A DNA stretch of 64,000 nt from Clostridiales bacterium. Its GTDB lineage: Bacteria; Bacillota; Clostridia; Christensenellales; CAG-138. Location: the NCBI GenBank assembly GCA_019416935.1, contig DXWI01000006.1, positions 41,633 to 105,632 on the forward strand, in the 5' to 3' direction. Made by a program: the position numbers and the translations under genes. Of the stretch, positions 33,274 to 42,506 are shown piece after piece (positions within the stretch are counted from its first letter, which is position 1; each line of letters begins with the position of its first letter). A model generated the notes under the pieces. The model saw nothing but the letters and a program-made list of their open reading frames with translations, was not told the DNA's origin and searched no databases.

Positions 33274-35229
33274 ATGGACAGACAACAGGAATTGGTTGAG
33301 CTGCTGAATGATTATGGGGCAGCTTACTATGAATCGGATGCGCCGCTCGTTTCCGATGCGGAGTACGACGCGCTGTACGATGAGCTGGTACGGCTTGAGC
33401 GGGAAAGCGGCGTCATTCTGCCGGATTCTCCCACGCGCCGCGTCGGCGGTGCGCCGCAGGCAGGATTTATGCCGCACACGCATCTGGCGCGCCTTTGGAG
33501 CATGGATAAGGTGCGCACCGAAGCAGGCGTGCGCGATTGGGAAGCGCGCGTTCGGAAGCTGGCCGCCGGTATCGGCGAGCCGGACTTTGCACTGGAATAC
33601 AAGTTCGATGGGCTGACGATCAACCTGACCTATGAGGCCGGCAGGCTCGTCACCGGCGCGACGCGCGGCAACGGGACGGTTGGCGAGACGATCACCGAGC
33701 AGGTGCGCACCATTCGCTCCCTGCCGCAGCGCATTCCGTTCGACGGCCGCATGGAGGTACAGGGCGAATGTATCATGCGCCTGTCGGTTCTCGAAGCATG
33801 GAACAAAACCGCCGACGAGCCACTGAAAAACGCACGCAACGCGGCGGCCGGTGCGCTCAGAAACATCGATCCGCAGGTGACGCGGGAGCGCATGCTGGAC
33901 TGCTTCTGCTATAACATTGGGTATATCGAGGGCAAGACGTTTCAAAACCAGCGCGAAATGCTGGACTTTCTCCGGGAAAACGGGTTTCCCGTGAGTCCCT
34001 ACATCCGATACTGCACCGGCACGGGCGACTTGCTCGCCGAGATTCAATCGGCTGAAAAAACGCGCGGCACGCTGGATTTCCTGATCGACGGCATGGTGAT
34101 CAAGGTGACGGACTTCGCCATCCGCGACCAGCTCGGCGAGACGGAAAAATTCCCGCGCTGGGCGATTGCCTTTAAGTTTGCCGCCGAGGAAACGACCGCC
34201 GTGGTGGAGGACGTCACCTGGGAGGTCGGGCGCACGGGCAAGCTGACGCCGCTTGCGCACCTGACGCCCGTGGAACTGGCCGGCGCGACGATCCGGCGGG
34301 CGACGCTGAACAACTTCGACGATATCCAGCGCAAGCGCGTCGGCATCGGCTCCCGCGTGTTCATCCGCAGGAGCAACGATGTGATTCCGGAGATTCTCGG
34401 AAGCGTTCCCGACGATGCGCCGCTGCGGGCCGTTGAACGGCCGACGCGCTGCCCAAAGTGCGGCGCGCATGTCGAGCAGCGCGGCGCGCACGTGTTCTGC
34501 ACCAATTCGCTCTCCTGCCGGCCGCAGATCGTCGGCCGCATCGCACACTACGCTTCACGCGATGCGATGGACGTTGAAACGCTCAGCGACAAAACCGCAG
34601 AACAGCTTGTGGACGCTTTCAATATTGCGACAATTCCCGAGCTGTACGATCTGACCGCGGACAGGCTGGTTCCTTTGGAGCGCTTTGGGCAAAAGAAAGC
34701 GGAGAACCTGATCGCCGCTTTGGAGCAGAGCAAGCACCGGCCTCTCGGCGCGTTTCTGTTCGCGCTCGGAATTCCCAATGTCGGCGTGAAAACCGCGCGC
34801 GATCTGGCAAAGCGCTTTGGCACGCTCGAGGCCGTGCGGTCGGCTTCACCGGAGGCGCTGCTCTCTATCGACGATGTCGGGGACGTCGTTGCAAAGAGCG
34901 TTCTCGATTTCTTTTTGGATCCTTCGATTGCGGCGCAGGTGGACGCGCTGCTCCGGCACGGCGTGGCCCCGGAGCCCGAAACTGCCGCAGGCGCGAATCT
35001 GCCGCTGACCGGAAAAACCGTTGTCGTGACCGGAACGCTGCCCACCATGGGTCGCCGCGAAGCGGAAGCGCTGATCGAGCGGATGGGTGGAAAAGCATCC
35101 GGCAGCGTAAGCAAAAAGACAAATTTCGTATTGGCCGGTGAGAACGCCGGCAGCAAGCTGGATAAAGCGCTTGCGCTCGGCATTTCCGTGCTGGACGAAG
35201 CGGCGTTTTTGCGGCTGATTGGAGAATAG
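33274..35229 (+). CDS. ligA: NAD-dependent DNA ligase LigA
   Basis: A 651-aa ligase. The adenylated lysine is in LEYKFDGL near residue 108, and a four-cysteine zinc finger (CPKCGAH through SLSC) lies near 390-412. HhH repeats follow (PNVGVKTARDLAKRFG, ALLSIDDVGDVVAKS), and the BRCT domain at the end shows GKTVVVTGTLP. The ATG at 33274 has GGAGG 12 bases upstream. It shares the operon with pcrA. Confidence 0.97.
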   Translation: MDRQQELVELLNDYGAAYYESDAPLVSDAEYDALYDELVRLERESGVILPDSPTRRVGGAPQAGFMPHTHLARLWSMDKVRTEAGVRDWEARVRKLAAGIGEPDFALEYKFDGLTINLTYEAGRLVTGATRGNGTVGETITEQVRTIRSLPQRIPFDGRMEVQGECIMRLSVLEAWNKTADEPLKNARNAAAGALRNIDPQVTRERMLDCFCYNIGYIEGKTFQNQREMLDFLRENGFPVSPYIRYCTGTGDLLAEIQSAEKTRGTLDFLIDGMVIKVTDFAIRDQLGETEKFPRWAIAFKFAAEETTAVVEDVTWEVGRTGKLTPLAHLTPVELAGATIRRATLNNFDDIQRKRVGIGSRVFIRRSNDVIPEILGSVPDDAPLRAVERPTRCPKCGAHVEQRGAHVFCTNSLSCRPQIVGRIAHYASRDAMDVETLSDKTAEQLVDAFNIATIPELYDLTADRLVPLERFGQKKAENLIAALEQSKHRPLGAFLFALGIPNVGVKTARDLAKRFGTLEAVRSASPEALLSIDDVGDVVAKSVLDFFLDPSIAAQVDALLRHGVAPEPETAAGANLPLTGKTVVVTGTLPTMGRREAEALIERMGGKASGSVSKKTNFVLAGENAGSKLDKALALGISVLDEAAFLRLIGE

Positions 35230-35233
35230 ATCT

Positions 35234-36199
35234 ATGCGGCTTGGGAAACTGGATAACGATACGCTGGAAAGGCTTGTGCTGAGCAAGTTTCAAAAAACAC
35301 GCGCCGAATCGCTGCACGCGCCCGAAATCGGCGAGGACTGCGCTTGGCTGGATTTGGGAACGGATTTGGCCGTGCTCTCCTGCGATCCCATCACCTCGGC
35401 CTCCATCGCGCATCTCGGGCGGCTGACGGTGCATGTCAACTGCAACGACGCCGCAGCGGCCGGCGCGGAACCGGTTGGACTGCTTGTCACCCTTTTGGCG
35501 CCGCCCAGCCTGACGGAGGAGCAGATCGGCCGCATTGCGGACGATCTGGCTGCAGCGGCGTCGCTCGCAAACGTCGATATCCTCGGCGGGCATACGGAGG
35601 TTACCGACGCGGTGACGCGGCCGGTTACCAGCACGGCGGTGGTGGCACGGTGTCCCCGCGAGCGGCTGATGCGCGGTATGCGGATAGGCGACGACATCGT
35701 CATGACGAAATGGGCGGGGCTTGAGGGCACGTCCATCATTGCGGAGGATTTTCCCGCTTTGGCCGGTCGTCTGGATGCGGTGCAGCGCGCTTCCGCGCTG
35801 GCGCTGCAGCAGCACCTGAGCGTAACGGCGGAGGGCCATTTCGGCGTTTTGCACGGCGCGGCGGCCATGCACGATATCACCGAAGGCGGCGTGCTCGGCG
35901 CGTGCTGGGAGATGGCGCATTTGGCCGGCTGCGGCATGCGGATCGATGTCGATGCGATCCCCATCCTGCCCGAAACCCGAGCGCTGTGCGACGCCGCCGG
36001 CATCAATCCCCTTCGGCTGATCAGCAGCGGGAGCCTGCTCATCGCCTGTCCCGACGGTAGCGCCATGGCGGCCGGTCTGCGCTCGGCCGGCATTCCGGCA
36101 ACGGTGATCGCAAGGGCGGTCGAAGGCGACGTCCGCCAGGCGGACGGTTCTATCGTTGCGCCGCCCGAAGCGGATGAATTGTACCGCTTGTTTCCATAA
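35234..36199 (+). CDS. AIR synthase-like ATP-binding protein (HypE/ThiL-related)
   Basis: A 321-aa member of the AIR synthase/ThiL/HypE superfamily. It shows GEDCAWLDLG near residue 33, the nucleotide loop near TVHVNCNDAAAAGAEP near 63, and GGHTEVTDAVT near 118 (superfamily glycine loop). The C-terminal domain includes HDITEGGVLGACWEMA near 219. It has neither the complete hydrogenase neighbours of hypE nor the thiamine genes of thiL nearby, so the substrate is uncertain. It begins 4 bases after the ligA stop. Confidence 0.85.
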   Translation: MRLGKLDNDTLERLVLSKFQKTRAESLHAPEIGEDCAWLDLGTDLAVLSCDPITSASIAHLGRLTVHVNCNDAAAAGAEPVGLLVTLLAPPSLTEEQIGRIADDLAAAASLANVDILGGHTEVTDAVTRPVTSTAVVARCPRERLMRGMRIGDDIVMTKWAGLEGTSIIAEDFPALAGRLDAVQRASALALQQHLSVTAEGHFGVLHGAAAMHDITEGGVLGACWEMAHLAGCGMRIDVDAIPILPETRALCDAAGINPLRLISSGSLLIACPDGSAMAAGLRSAGIPATVIARAVEGDVRQADGSIVAPPEADELYRLFP

Positions 36200-36246
36200 G
36201 AGATTTATGGTATGATAATTTGTCTATATTTGCAAGGAGGGTATGT

Positions 36247-37122
36247 ATGCACAGTATGACCGGCTATGGCAGAGGCTCTGCCATGCGCGACGGGCGGGAA
36301 ATCACCGTGGAGTTCAAATCGGTGAACCACCGTTATCTCGATATATCCATGCGCCTCCCCCGCCACCTTGCGTTTCTGGAGGATGTGCTTCGTCAACTGC
36401 TGTCCGGTCATCTCTCCCGCGGGCATGTGGACGTGTTTGTCAACTACCGCAACACCCGTTCCGACGCGCGCACGGTACGCATCGATACGGCATTGCTGGG
36501 AGCGTATCTGACAGTGGCTGAGCGGGCCTCGGAGCAATTCGGTCTGCACAACGATATCGGCTTGAACGCCGCGCTCCGGCTGCCGGACGTCGCTGAAATC
36601 TGCGAGGCGGACGAGGATCGCGACGCGGTGAGCGCGCTTTGCCTCGAGGCCGCTGCGATCGCGGTGGCCGAGCTCAAGCAGATGCGGCTTTTGGAAGGCG
36701 AGCGGCTCAAGGCCGACCTCTCCATGCGAACCGACACGATGCTCTCGCTGGCCGAACGCTTTGCAGAGCGCGCGCCGCTGGTGATTGAAGAATACAGGCA
36801 AAAGCTCAACGACCGGATTGAACAGTTGCTGCAAACAACGGAGATCGACCGCGCCCGGCTGGCGACCGAGGTCGCGCTGTTTGCGGATCGTGCGAGCATC
36901 GATGAGGAAATCGTGCGGCTTCGCAGCCATATCGCGCAGATGCGGCTGCTGATGGCCGATCCCGAACCGGTGGGCAGAAAACTGGATTTTGTGGTACAGG
37001 AGATGAACCGGGAATTCAACACCATCGGCAGCAAGGCCAATGACGGTACGCTGACCACCTGTGTACTCTCGGGTAAAAATGAGATTGAAAAAATTCGGGA
37101 GCAGGTGCAGAACATCGAATGA
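36247..37122 (+). CDS. yicC: YicC family endoribonuclease
   Basis: A 291-aa protein of the YicC/YloC family, recently assigned endoribonuclease activity. It starts MHSMTGYGRGSAM, the family N-terminus, and ends with the C-terminal DUF1732-like stretch holding QEMNREFNTIGSKANDG. It follows AAGGAGGG. It heads the yloC-remA-gmk-rpoZ-priA block known from Bacillus and overlaps remA by 4 bases. Confidence 0.95.
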   Translation: MHSMTGYGRGSAMRDGREITVEFKSVNHRYLDISMRLPRHLAFLEDVLRQLLSGHLSRGHVDVFVNYRNTRSDARTVRIDTALLGAYLTVAERASEQFGLHNDIGLNAALRLPDVAEICEADEDRDAVSALCLEAAAIAVAELKQMRLLEGERLKADLSMRTDTMLSLAERFAERAPLVIEEYRQKLNDRIEQLLQTTEIDRARLATEVALFADRASIDEEIVRLRSHIAQMRLLMADPEPVGRKLDFVVQEMNREFNTIGSKANDGTLTTCVLSGKNEIEKIREQVQNIE

Positions 37123-37415
37123 AGTACAACGGAACCGGGCTCCGACTCGTCAACATCGGATTTGGAAACATCGTCTCCGCCGACCGGCTTATCGCGATTG
37201 TAAGCCCGGAGAGCGCGCCGATCAAACGCATCGTTCAGGAAGCACGCGAGGCCGGCAGGCTGATCGACGCCACCTGCGGCAGACGCACGCGCGCAGTGGT
37301 CATCACCGACAGCGATCATGTGATTCTTTCGGCGATTCAGCCGGAAACCATTGCAAACCGTCTCGATACCCCTGCCAGCGATTTTGCTGCGGACGGGGAG
37401 GAACCAAACAATTGA
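37119..37415 (+). CDS. remA: RemA-family (DUF370) regulator
   Basis: A 98-aa protein matching the RemA/YlzA family: LVNIGFGNIVSADRLIAIVS, SAPIKRIVQEAREAGRLIDATCGRRTRAVVITDSDHVILSAIQPETI pattern. In Bacillus RemA activates matrix genes and binds DNA as oligomers. The C-terminal tail is a short acidic extension. It starts inside the yicC stop (ATGA) and is followed by gmk 23 bases later, the standard order. Confidence 0.96.
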   Translation: MKYNGTGLRLVNIGFGNIVSADRLIAIVSPESAPIKRIVQEAREAGRLIDATCGRRTRAVVITDSDHVILSAIQPETIANRLDTPASDFAADGEEPNN

Positions 37416-37437
37416 ACAGTTTTCGGAGGAACATTGG

Positions 37438-38064
37438 ATGAATCAGCATCATCGCAAGGGATTGCTTCTCGTCGTATCCGGCCCCGCCGGCGTAGGTAAG
37501 GGTACGATCGATCGAGTACTGCTGGAACGCAATACGAACATGCGCCTCTCCGTCTCCGCGACAACCCGCGCACCGCGGCCGGGCGAGATCGACGGCGTGC
37601 ATTACTTCTTCATCTCGGATGACAAGTTCAAGGAGATGGCGGAAAAGAACGAGTTTCTTGAATACATGCATGTGTTCAACCTGCACTATTACGGTACGCC
37701 GCGCAGCTTCGTAGAGGAAGAGATTGCAATGGGTCACGATGTGCTGCTCGAGATCGATGTGCAGGGCGCGATGCGCGTGCGCGAGGCCTATCCGAGCGCG
37801 GTGCTCGTTTTCATCGCGCCGCCCTCCATGGGCAAGCTCAAATCCCGGCTCGTCGGTCGCGGCACGGAAACGCCGGAAGTGATCGAGCGTCGCTTTCAGA
37901 CGGCGTTTTCGGAGCTCGAATACATGAAGAACTATGATTATATCGTGGTAAACGATGTGCTCGACGTTGCAATCAGTCACATGGAGCACATTGTCGATGC
38001 GGAAAAATGCCGCAGCGAGCGAAACGAAGAACTCGTAAATAAGCTGTTGGGAGGAAACAACTGA
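37438..38064 (+). CDS. gmk: Guanylate kinase
   Basis: A 208-aa enzyme that makes GDP from GMP. The P-loop SGPAGVGKGT is near residue 15, SVSATTRAPRPGEIDGVHYFF near 35 binds GMP, and LLEIDVQGA is near 100. The P-loop has GVGKGT as in bacterial Gmk. GGAGG precedes the ATG at 37438. It is between remA and rpoZ. Confidence 0.97.
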   Translation: MNQHHRKGLLLVVSGPAGVGKGTIDRVLLERNTNMRLSVSATTRAPRPGEIDGVHYFFISDDKFKEMAEKNEFLEYMHVFNLHYYGTPRSFVEEEIAMGHDVLLEIDVQGAMRVREAYPSAVLVFIAPPSMGKLKSRLVGRGTETPEVIERRFQTAFSELEYMKNYDYIVVNDVLDVAISHMEHIVDAEKCRSERNEELVNKLLGGNN

Positions 38065-38066
38065 TT

Positions 38067-38270
38067 ATGATGAATCAACCGCTGAATGATCTGATCAAGA
38101 AGGCCGGATGCCGCTATATGCTTGTGACCGCCGTGGCGCAGCGCGCCCGGCAGCTTCAGGCAAATCCCGAAAAACTCGGAGACCGCAAACCCGTCACCGT
38201 TGCCGTTGAGGAATTGTATCACGATGAGCTGATGCTCGATTACCCGAAGGAGTACACACAGCAGGGGTAA
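38067..38270 (+). CDS. rpoZ: RNA polymerase omega subunit
   Basis: A 67-aa small RNA polymerase subunit. It shows the family's MNQPLNDLIKKAGCRYMLV start, AQRARQLQANPEKL, and KPVTVAVEELYHDEL. The length fits the short Firmicute omega. It follows gmk by two bases. Unlike in Bacillus no coaBC follows before priA, only a 143-base gap with a hairpin. Confidence 0.95.
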   Translation: MMNQPLNDLIKKAGCRYMLVTAVAQRARQLQANPEKLGDRKPVTVAVEELYHDELMLDYPKEYTQQG

Positions 38271-38343
38271 ATTCCGCCGGACGATGATTCTGGAATGAAG
38301 CATATGGGATGGTGCGCAGGCATCGTTCCTATGCAGCGCTCTG

Positions 38344-38369
38344 AGCCCGCTTGCGGGCTATTGTGTGTT
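38344..38369 (+). terminator. Possible terminator after rpoZ
   Basis: AGCCCGC (38344-38350) pairs with GCGGGCT (38353-38359) across a 2-base loop, followed by a T-rich stretch (ATTGTGTGTTTT). It lies between rpoZ and priA. A two-base loop is tight, so it could act as a weak attenuator. Confidence 0.65.
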
Positions 38370-38413
38370 TTGGGAAGATTGGAAAAAGGAGCGCCGGAAG
38401 GGAGGTTCGCGGC

Positions 38414-40672
38414 GTGTACGCACAAATATTGATCGATATCGCGCACGCCGAGGTCGACAGACTGTTCACTTACCGGATCCCCGATGAGCTTTCCATCTCT
38501 CCGGGCATGCATGTTCTCGTTCCCTTTGGCCGCGGCAACGCAAAGAAGGAAGGCTTTGTGATCCGTATCACGGACGCGCCGGACGGTACCGGTCCCTATA
38601 AAGACGTCAACTGTGCGCTGGAGCCCTACCCCATTCTGCTGCCGGATCAACTGGAGCTTGCAGGTTGGATGCAGCGCAGCTACAACTGTCTGCTGGTTGA
38701 CGCCGTGCGGCTGATGATCCCGGCGCAGATGCGCGGAGGCCGCGTGCACGAAAAGGTGGAACGGACGGTTCTGCTGGCGCCCGATCTCGATGTGCAGGCG
38801 GCGCTTGCCTCGCTTTGCGACAAGTCCGGAAAAGTACGCGCGTCGAAGCAGCACGAGGTGCTCTCTCTGCTCGTCAAGACAGGGCTGGAAATGGCGGTTG
38901 CGGATGTGAACGCCTTTATCCCGCGCGCCTCCGCCGCTATTTCTGCACTGATTCAGCGCGGCTATGTCGTGGAGAGCGGTCACGTCACGTTCCGCCGTCC
39001 CGTCCATACGTCGGCGCTCCTGGAAAAGCCGGTTGTGCCGACCGAAGCGCAGCGCGCAGCGGTTGATGCGATTGTACGTTCGATCGACGCCGGCTCCGAT
39101 GAAACCTTTCTGCTGCACGGCGTGACGGGAAGCGGAAAAACCGAGGTATATCTGCGCTGTATCGAACGCTGCATCCATTCCGGCAGGCAGGCGATCATGT
39201 TGGTGCCTGAAATTGCGCTCACCCCGCAGACGGTGGACCGGTTCCGCGCCCGTTTTTCGGACGATATTGCGGTGCTGCACAGCCGGCTGAGCGCCGGCGA
39301 ACGGTTTGATGAGTGGCGGCGCATCCGTCTGGGGCAGGCAAAGGTCGTCGTCGGCGCGCGCAGCGCCGTGTTTGCGCCGTTTGAACGGCTTGGCCTCATC
39401 ATCATCGACGAGGAGCACGAGGGCAGCTATCAGAGCGAAATCACGCCGAGATACCACTCGGTTGAGGTGGCGCTCCACCGCTCTGCATCCATGGGCGCGC
39501 CGCTTGTACTCGGCAGCGCGACCCCCTCCCTGCTCTCCTATTTTCGAGCCACGACCGGTCGTTACCGGCTGCTGGAACTGCCGGAGCGCGTGATGCACCG
39601 CGCGCTGCCCGAGGTCGAAATCGTGGATATGCGCGAGGAGTTTTTGGCCGGCAACAACGGCATATTCTCCGGACAGCTCGTAGAGAGACTGCGTGCATGC
39701 TTTGAAAACGGCAAGCAGGCCATGCTGTTTTTGAACCGTCGCGGATACTCCACCTTCGTTTCCTGCCGTGCGTGCGGCGCAGTCATCCAGTGTCCGAACT
39801 GTGATATCTCCATGACATACCACAAGGCGGAGCAGCGGCTCAAATGCCACTTTTGCGGCGCCAGCGCCCCCGTGCCGACGCGCTGCCCGGTCTGCGGAAA
39901 GCCGTTTATCAAGTATTTTGGTATCGGCACCGAGCAGGTTGAGGATCAACTTCATGCGCTGTTTCCCGGGATCAAGGCGCTGCGGATGGATACGGACACC
40001 ATGCGAAAGAAGGATTCGCATGCCAAGATGCTCTCGGCCTTTGCCTCCGGAGAAGCCCAGGCGCTCATCGGCACGCAAATGATTGCAAAGGGACACGATT
40101 TTCCGAATGTCACGCTTGTTGGCGTCGTCGCTGCGGATGCGACGCTGTGCATCCCGGATTACCGCAGCACGGAACGAACGTTCCAGCTCCTGACGCAGGT
40201 ATCCGGTCGCGCCGGCCGCGATGAAAGCCCCGGCCGCGTCGTGGTGCAGACCTACATGCCGAACCATCCGGCAATCCGGTTTGCAAAGGAGCATGACTAT
40301 GCCGGATTCTTTCGCTATGAGCTCTCCGAGCGGCGAAAGGCGCTCTTTCCCCCCTATTCTCTCTTTCTGCGCATTCTGTTCTCCGGTCCGGACGAGGATG
40401 TGCTTCAGGACGCCGGGGATCGGTACGCAGCGGCGTTGGAAGCCGAGATCCGTGCGCTGCTCGGCCCGGACGGGACGCAGGATCTATTGCTGATGACCGC
40501 ATCGCCTGCGCCAATCCGCAGAAAACAGGGTAACTATCGCTACCAGATCCTGATCAAGCTGCTGCGCACCAAGCGCACATCTTCGGTCATCCGTCTGGTC
40601 TATGCCTTCGCAGCGGCGCACCGTAACGAGTTGTTCGCGCTGCTGGAGGTAAATCCACAGGATATGTTTTAA
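38414..40672 (+). CDS. priA: Primosomal protein N' (PriA helicase)
   Basis: A 752-aa helicase that reloads the replisome at repaired forks. The 3'-end-binding domain comes first, then Walker A GVTGSGKTEVY near residue 235, IIDEEHEG near 337, two zinc-binding cysteine clusters around residues 450-495 (CRACGAVIQCPNCD and CHFCGASAPVPTRCPVCG), and the ISGQ-like VSGRAGRDESPG near 600. The start is the GTG at 38414, preceded by GGAGG at 38401-38405. The upstream ORF extension reads from noncoding sequence. Confidence 0.96.
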   Translation: MYAQILIDIAHAEVDRLFTYRIPDELSISPGMHVLVPFGRGNAKKEGFVIRITDAPDGTGPYKDVNCALEPYPILLPDQLELAGWMQRSYNCLLVDAVRLMIPAQMRGGRVHEKVERTVLLAPDLDVQAALASLCDKSGKVRASKQHEVLSLLVKTGLEMAVADVNAFIPRASAAISALIQRGYVVESGHVTFRRPVHTSALLEKPVVPTEAQRAAVDAIVRSIDAGSDETFLLHGVTGSGKTEVYLRCIERCIHSGRQAIMLVPEIALTPQTVDRFRARFSDDIAVLHSRLSAGERFDEWRRIRLGQAKVVVGARSAVFAPFERLGLIIIDEEHEGSYQSEITPRYHSVEVALHRSASMGAPLVLGSATPSLLSYFRATTGRYRLLELPERVMHRALPEVEIVDMREEFLAGNNGIFSGQLVERLRACFENGKQAMLFLNRRGYSTFVSCRACGAVIQCPNCDISMTYHKAEQRLKCHFCGASAPVPTRCPVCGKPFIKYFGIGTEQVEDQLHALFPGIKALRMDTDTMRKKDSHAKMLSAFASGEAQALIGTQMIAKGHDFPNVTLVGVVAADATLCIPDYRSTERTFQLLTQVSGRAGRDESPGRVVVQTYMPNHPAIRFAKEHDYAGFFRYELSERRKALFPPYSLFLRILFSGPDEDVLQDAGDRYAAALEAEIRALLGPDGTQDLLLMTASPAPIRRKQGNYRYQILIKLLRTKRTSSVIRLVYAFAAAHRNELFALLEVNPQDMF

Positions 40673-40682
40673 GGAATATGTA

Positions 40683-42506
40683 ATGGAAAAGACTGATAAA
40701 AAGAAGGTGAATTGGAAGCTCATCGGCGAGCTGGCCTCCGGCTGCCGGCGGCAGCTTTTGCTCGGTGCTGTCTCCGTTTTTCTGGCGATCTGCGCTTCCT
40801 ATGCCATTCCGTTTGTCACCAGCTTCACGCTGGACTTTGTGATCAAGGGGGATGCTTCCGGGCTGCATCTGCCCGGTTTTATGCTGCATGCGCTGGATGC
40901 GCTCGGCGGCCGCGACTATTTCCTGTCGCACCTGTATCTCTGTGCCATCGCGCTGATTGCTTTCACAATGCTGAACGGCCTGTTCATGTACTTGCGCAGA
41001 CGAGAGATCGCATTTGCCTCCGAGGGCGTGGCCAAACACCTTCGCGACAGGCTTTACCGTCATTTGGAGGAAGTTCCCTACGATTACCATAAGCATGTGA
41101 GCACGGGCGATCTCATCCAGCGCTGCACGTCGGACGTCAATACAATCCGCCGCTTTATCAGCGTACAGCTCATGGAGGTCGTGCGCACGGTGCTCATGAT
41201 CGTGGTTGCGGTCGTGGTCATGTTTTCCATCCACCCGACGATGGCGCTGATCTCCATGGCCATGATGCCGCTGCTGACGCTGAGCTCCTTCATCTATTTC
41301 ACCTATGTGCGCCGCTTCTTTACCGAATCGGACGAAGCGGAGGGCAAGCTTTCCACCATGCTGCAGGAAAACCTGACCGGAATCCGCGTTGTGCGCGCGT
41401 TTGGGCAGCAGCGAGCCGAGTTCGACCGGTTTACAAAGATCAATCAGGAGTTTCGCGACAAGACCTATCGGCTCATCCGGCTGCTCGGCTACTATTGGGG
41501 TGTTTCGGATTGCGCCGGCTATTTGCAGATCGGTTTATCGCTGGTCGCCGGCGTTTTCTTTGTTGCAAAGGGCGAGTTTACGCTCGGCAACGTGACCCTG
41601 TTCGCGACCTATACCGGCATGCTGACATGGCCGGTTCGCCAGCTTGGCCGCATCCTTGCGGACATGGGCAAGGCCTCGGTCTCGCTCGGCAGAATTGACG
41701 AAATCCTGTCCGCTCCAATCGAAACCGAACCCGGCAAAGCGCTCCGTCCCGATATGAACGGCGACATCGTGTTTGATCGCGTTTGTTTCGGATACGATCG
41801 GTTCGACGATGTACTCAAGGACGTCAGCTTTACCGTCCACCCCGGCGAAACCATCGGCATCCTCGGTTCCACCGGTTCCGGCAAATCCAGCCTCATGCAG
41901 CTTTTGCAGCGGCTGTATCAGACGAGTGCCGGCAGCATTCGGATCAACGGGACGGATATCAACGATATCGAACACGGCCACCTGCGGCGCAACATCGGGA
42001 TCGTACTGCAGGAACCGTTTCTCTACTCGCGCACGATTCTTGAGAACATCCGCATCGTCAATCCGGACGCCACGCTCGATGAGGTGCACGCGGTCGCGCG
42101 CATCGCTTCGGTTCACGACGTGATCGAATCGTTTGAAAAAGGCTACGACACGATTGTCGGCGAACGCGGTGTCACGCTGTCCGGCGGGCAGCAGCAGCGC
42201 GTAGCCATCGCGCGAACGCTGATGCAGAAAGCTCCGATCCTGATTTTCGACGACTCCATGAGCGCCGTCGATACAGAAACGGACGCCGCCATCCGGCGCG
42301 CCCTGCACGACATGCGGCACGATGGCATCACGTTCCTGATCTCGCACCGCATCACAACGCTTTGCGAAGCGGATCGTATTCTCGTCCTTGACGGCGGCCG
42401 GCTTGTCGAAGAGGGAACGCACCAGGAACTCATGGCGGGCGACGGCCTGTACAGCAGAATTGCCGCCATTCAGGATATGCACGCCGAAGGAGGTGACGCA
42501 GAATGA
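40683..42506 (+). CDS. ABC exporter half-transporter, degenerate-site subunit
   Basis: A 607-aa protein with six membrane helices in the first 320 residues and an ATPase domain behind. Walker A GSTGSGKSSLM is near residue 393, the signature LSGGQQQR near 500, but Walker B is IFDDSMSAVD, with Asp where the catalytic Glu normally stands. It overlaps the next half-transporter gene by 4 bases. Together they look like a heterodimeric multidrug or lipid exporter of the BmrCD/TM287-288 kind, in which one site is impaired. Confidence 0.92.
   Translation: MEKTDKKKVNWKLIGELASGCRRQLLLGAVSVFLAICASYAIPFVTSFTLDFVIKGDASGLHLPGFMLHALDALGGRDYFLSHLYLCAIALIAFTMLNGLFMYLRRREIAFASEGVAKHLRDRLYRHLEEVPYDYHKHVSTGDLIQRCTSDVNTIRRFISVQLMEVVRTVLMIVVAVVVMFSIHPTMALISMAMMPLLTLSSFIYFTYVRRFFTESDEAEGKLSTMLQENLTGIRVVRAFGQQRAEFDRFTKINQEFRDKTYRLIRLLGYYWGVSDCAGYLQIGLSLVAGVFFVAKGEFTLGNVTLFATYTGMLTWPVRQLGRILADMGKASVSLGRIDEILSAPIETEPGKALRPDMNGDIVFDRVCFGYDRFDDVLKDVSFTVHPGETIGILGSTGSGKSSLMQLLQRLYQTSAGSIRINGTDINDIEHGHLRRNIGIVLQEPFLYSRTILENIRIVNPDATLDEVHAVARIASVHDVIESFEKGYDTIVGERGVTLSGGQQQRVAIARTLMQKAPILIFDDSMSAVDTETDAAIRRALHDMRHDGITFLISHRITTLCEADRILVLDGGRLVEEGTHQELMAGDGLYSRIAAIQDMHAEGGDAE

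Noticed and set aside
33247..34548. A 433-residue minus-strand open frame opposite ligA
   Set aside because: Shadow of ligA, with no ribosome site and atypical composition.
38240..40294. A 684-residue minus-strand open frame opposite priA
   Set aside because: It is the antisense shadow of priA; its sequence is Arg/His/Gln-rich and shows no domain, while priA is intact on the other strand.
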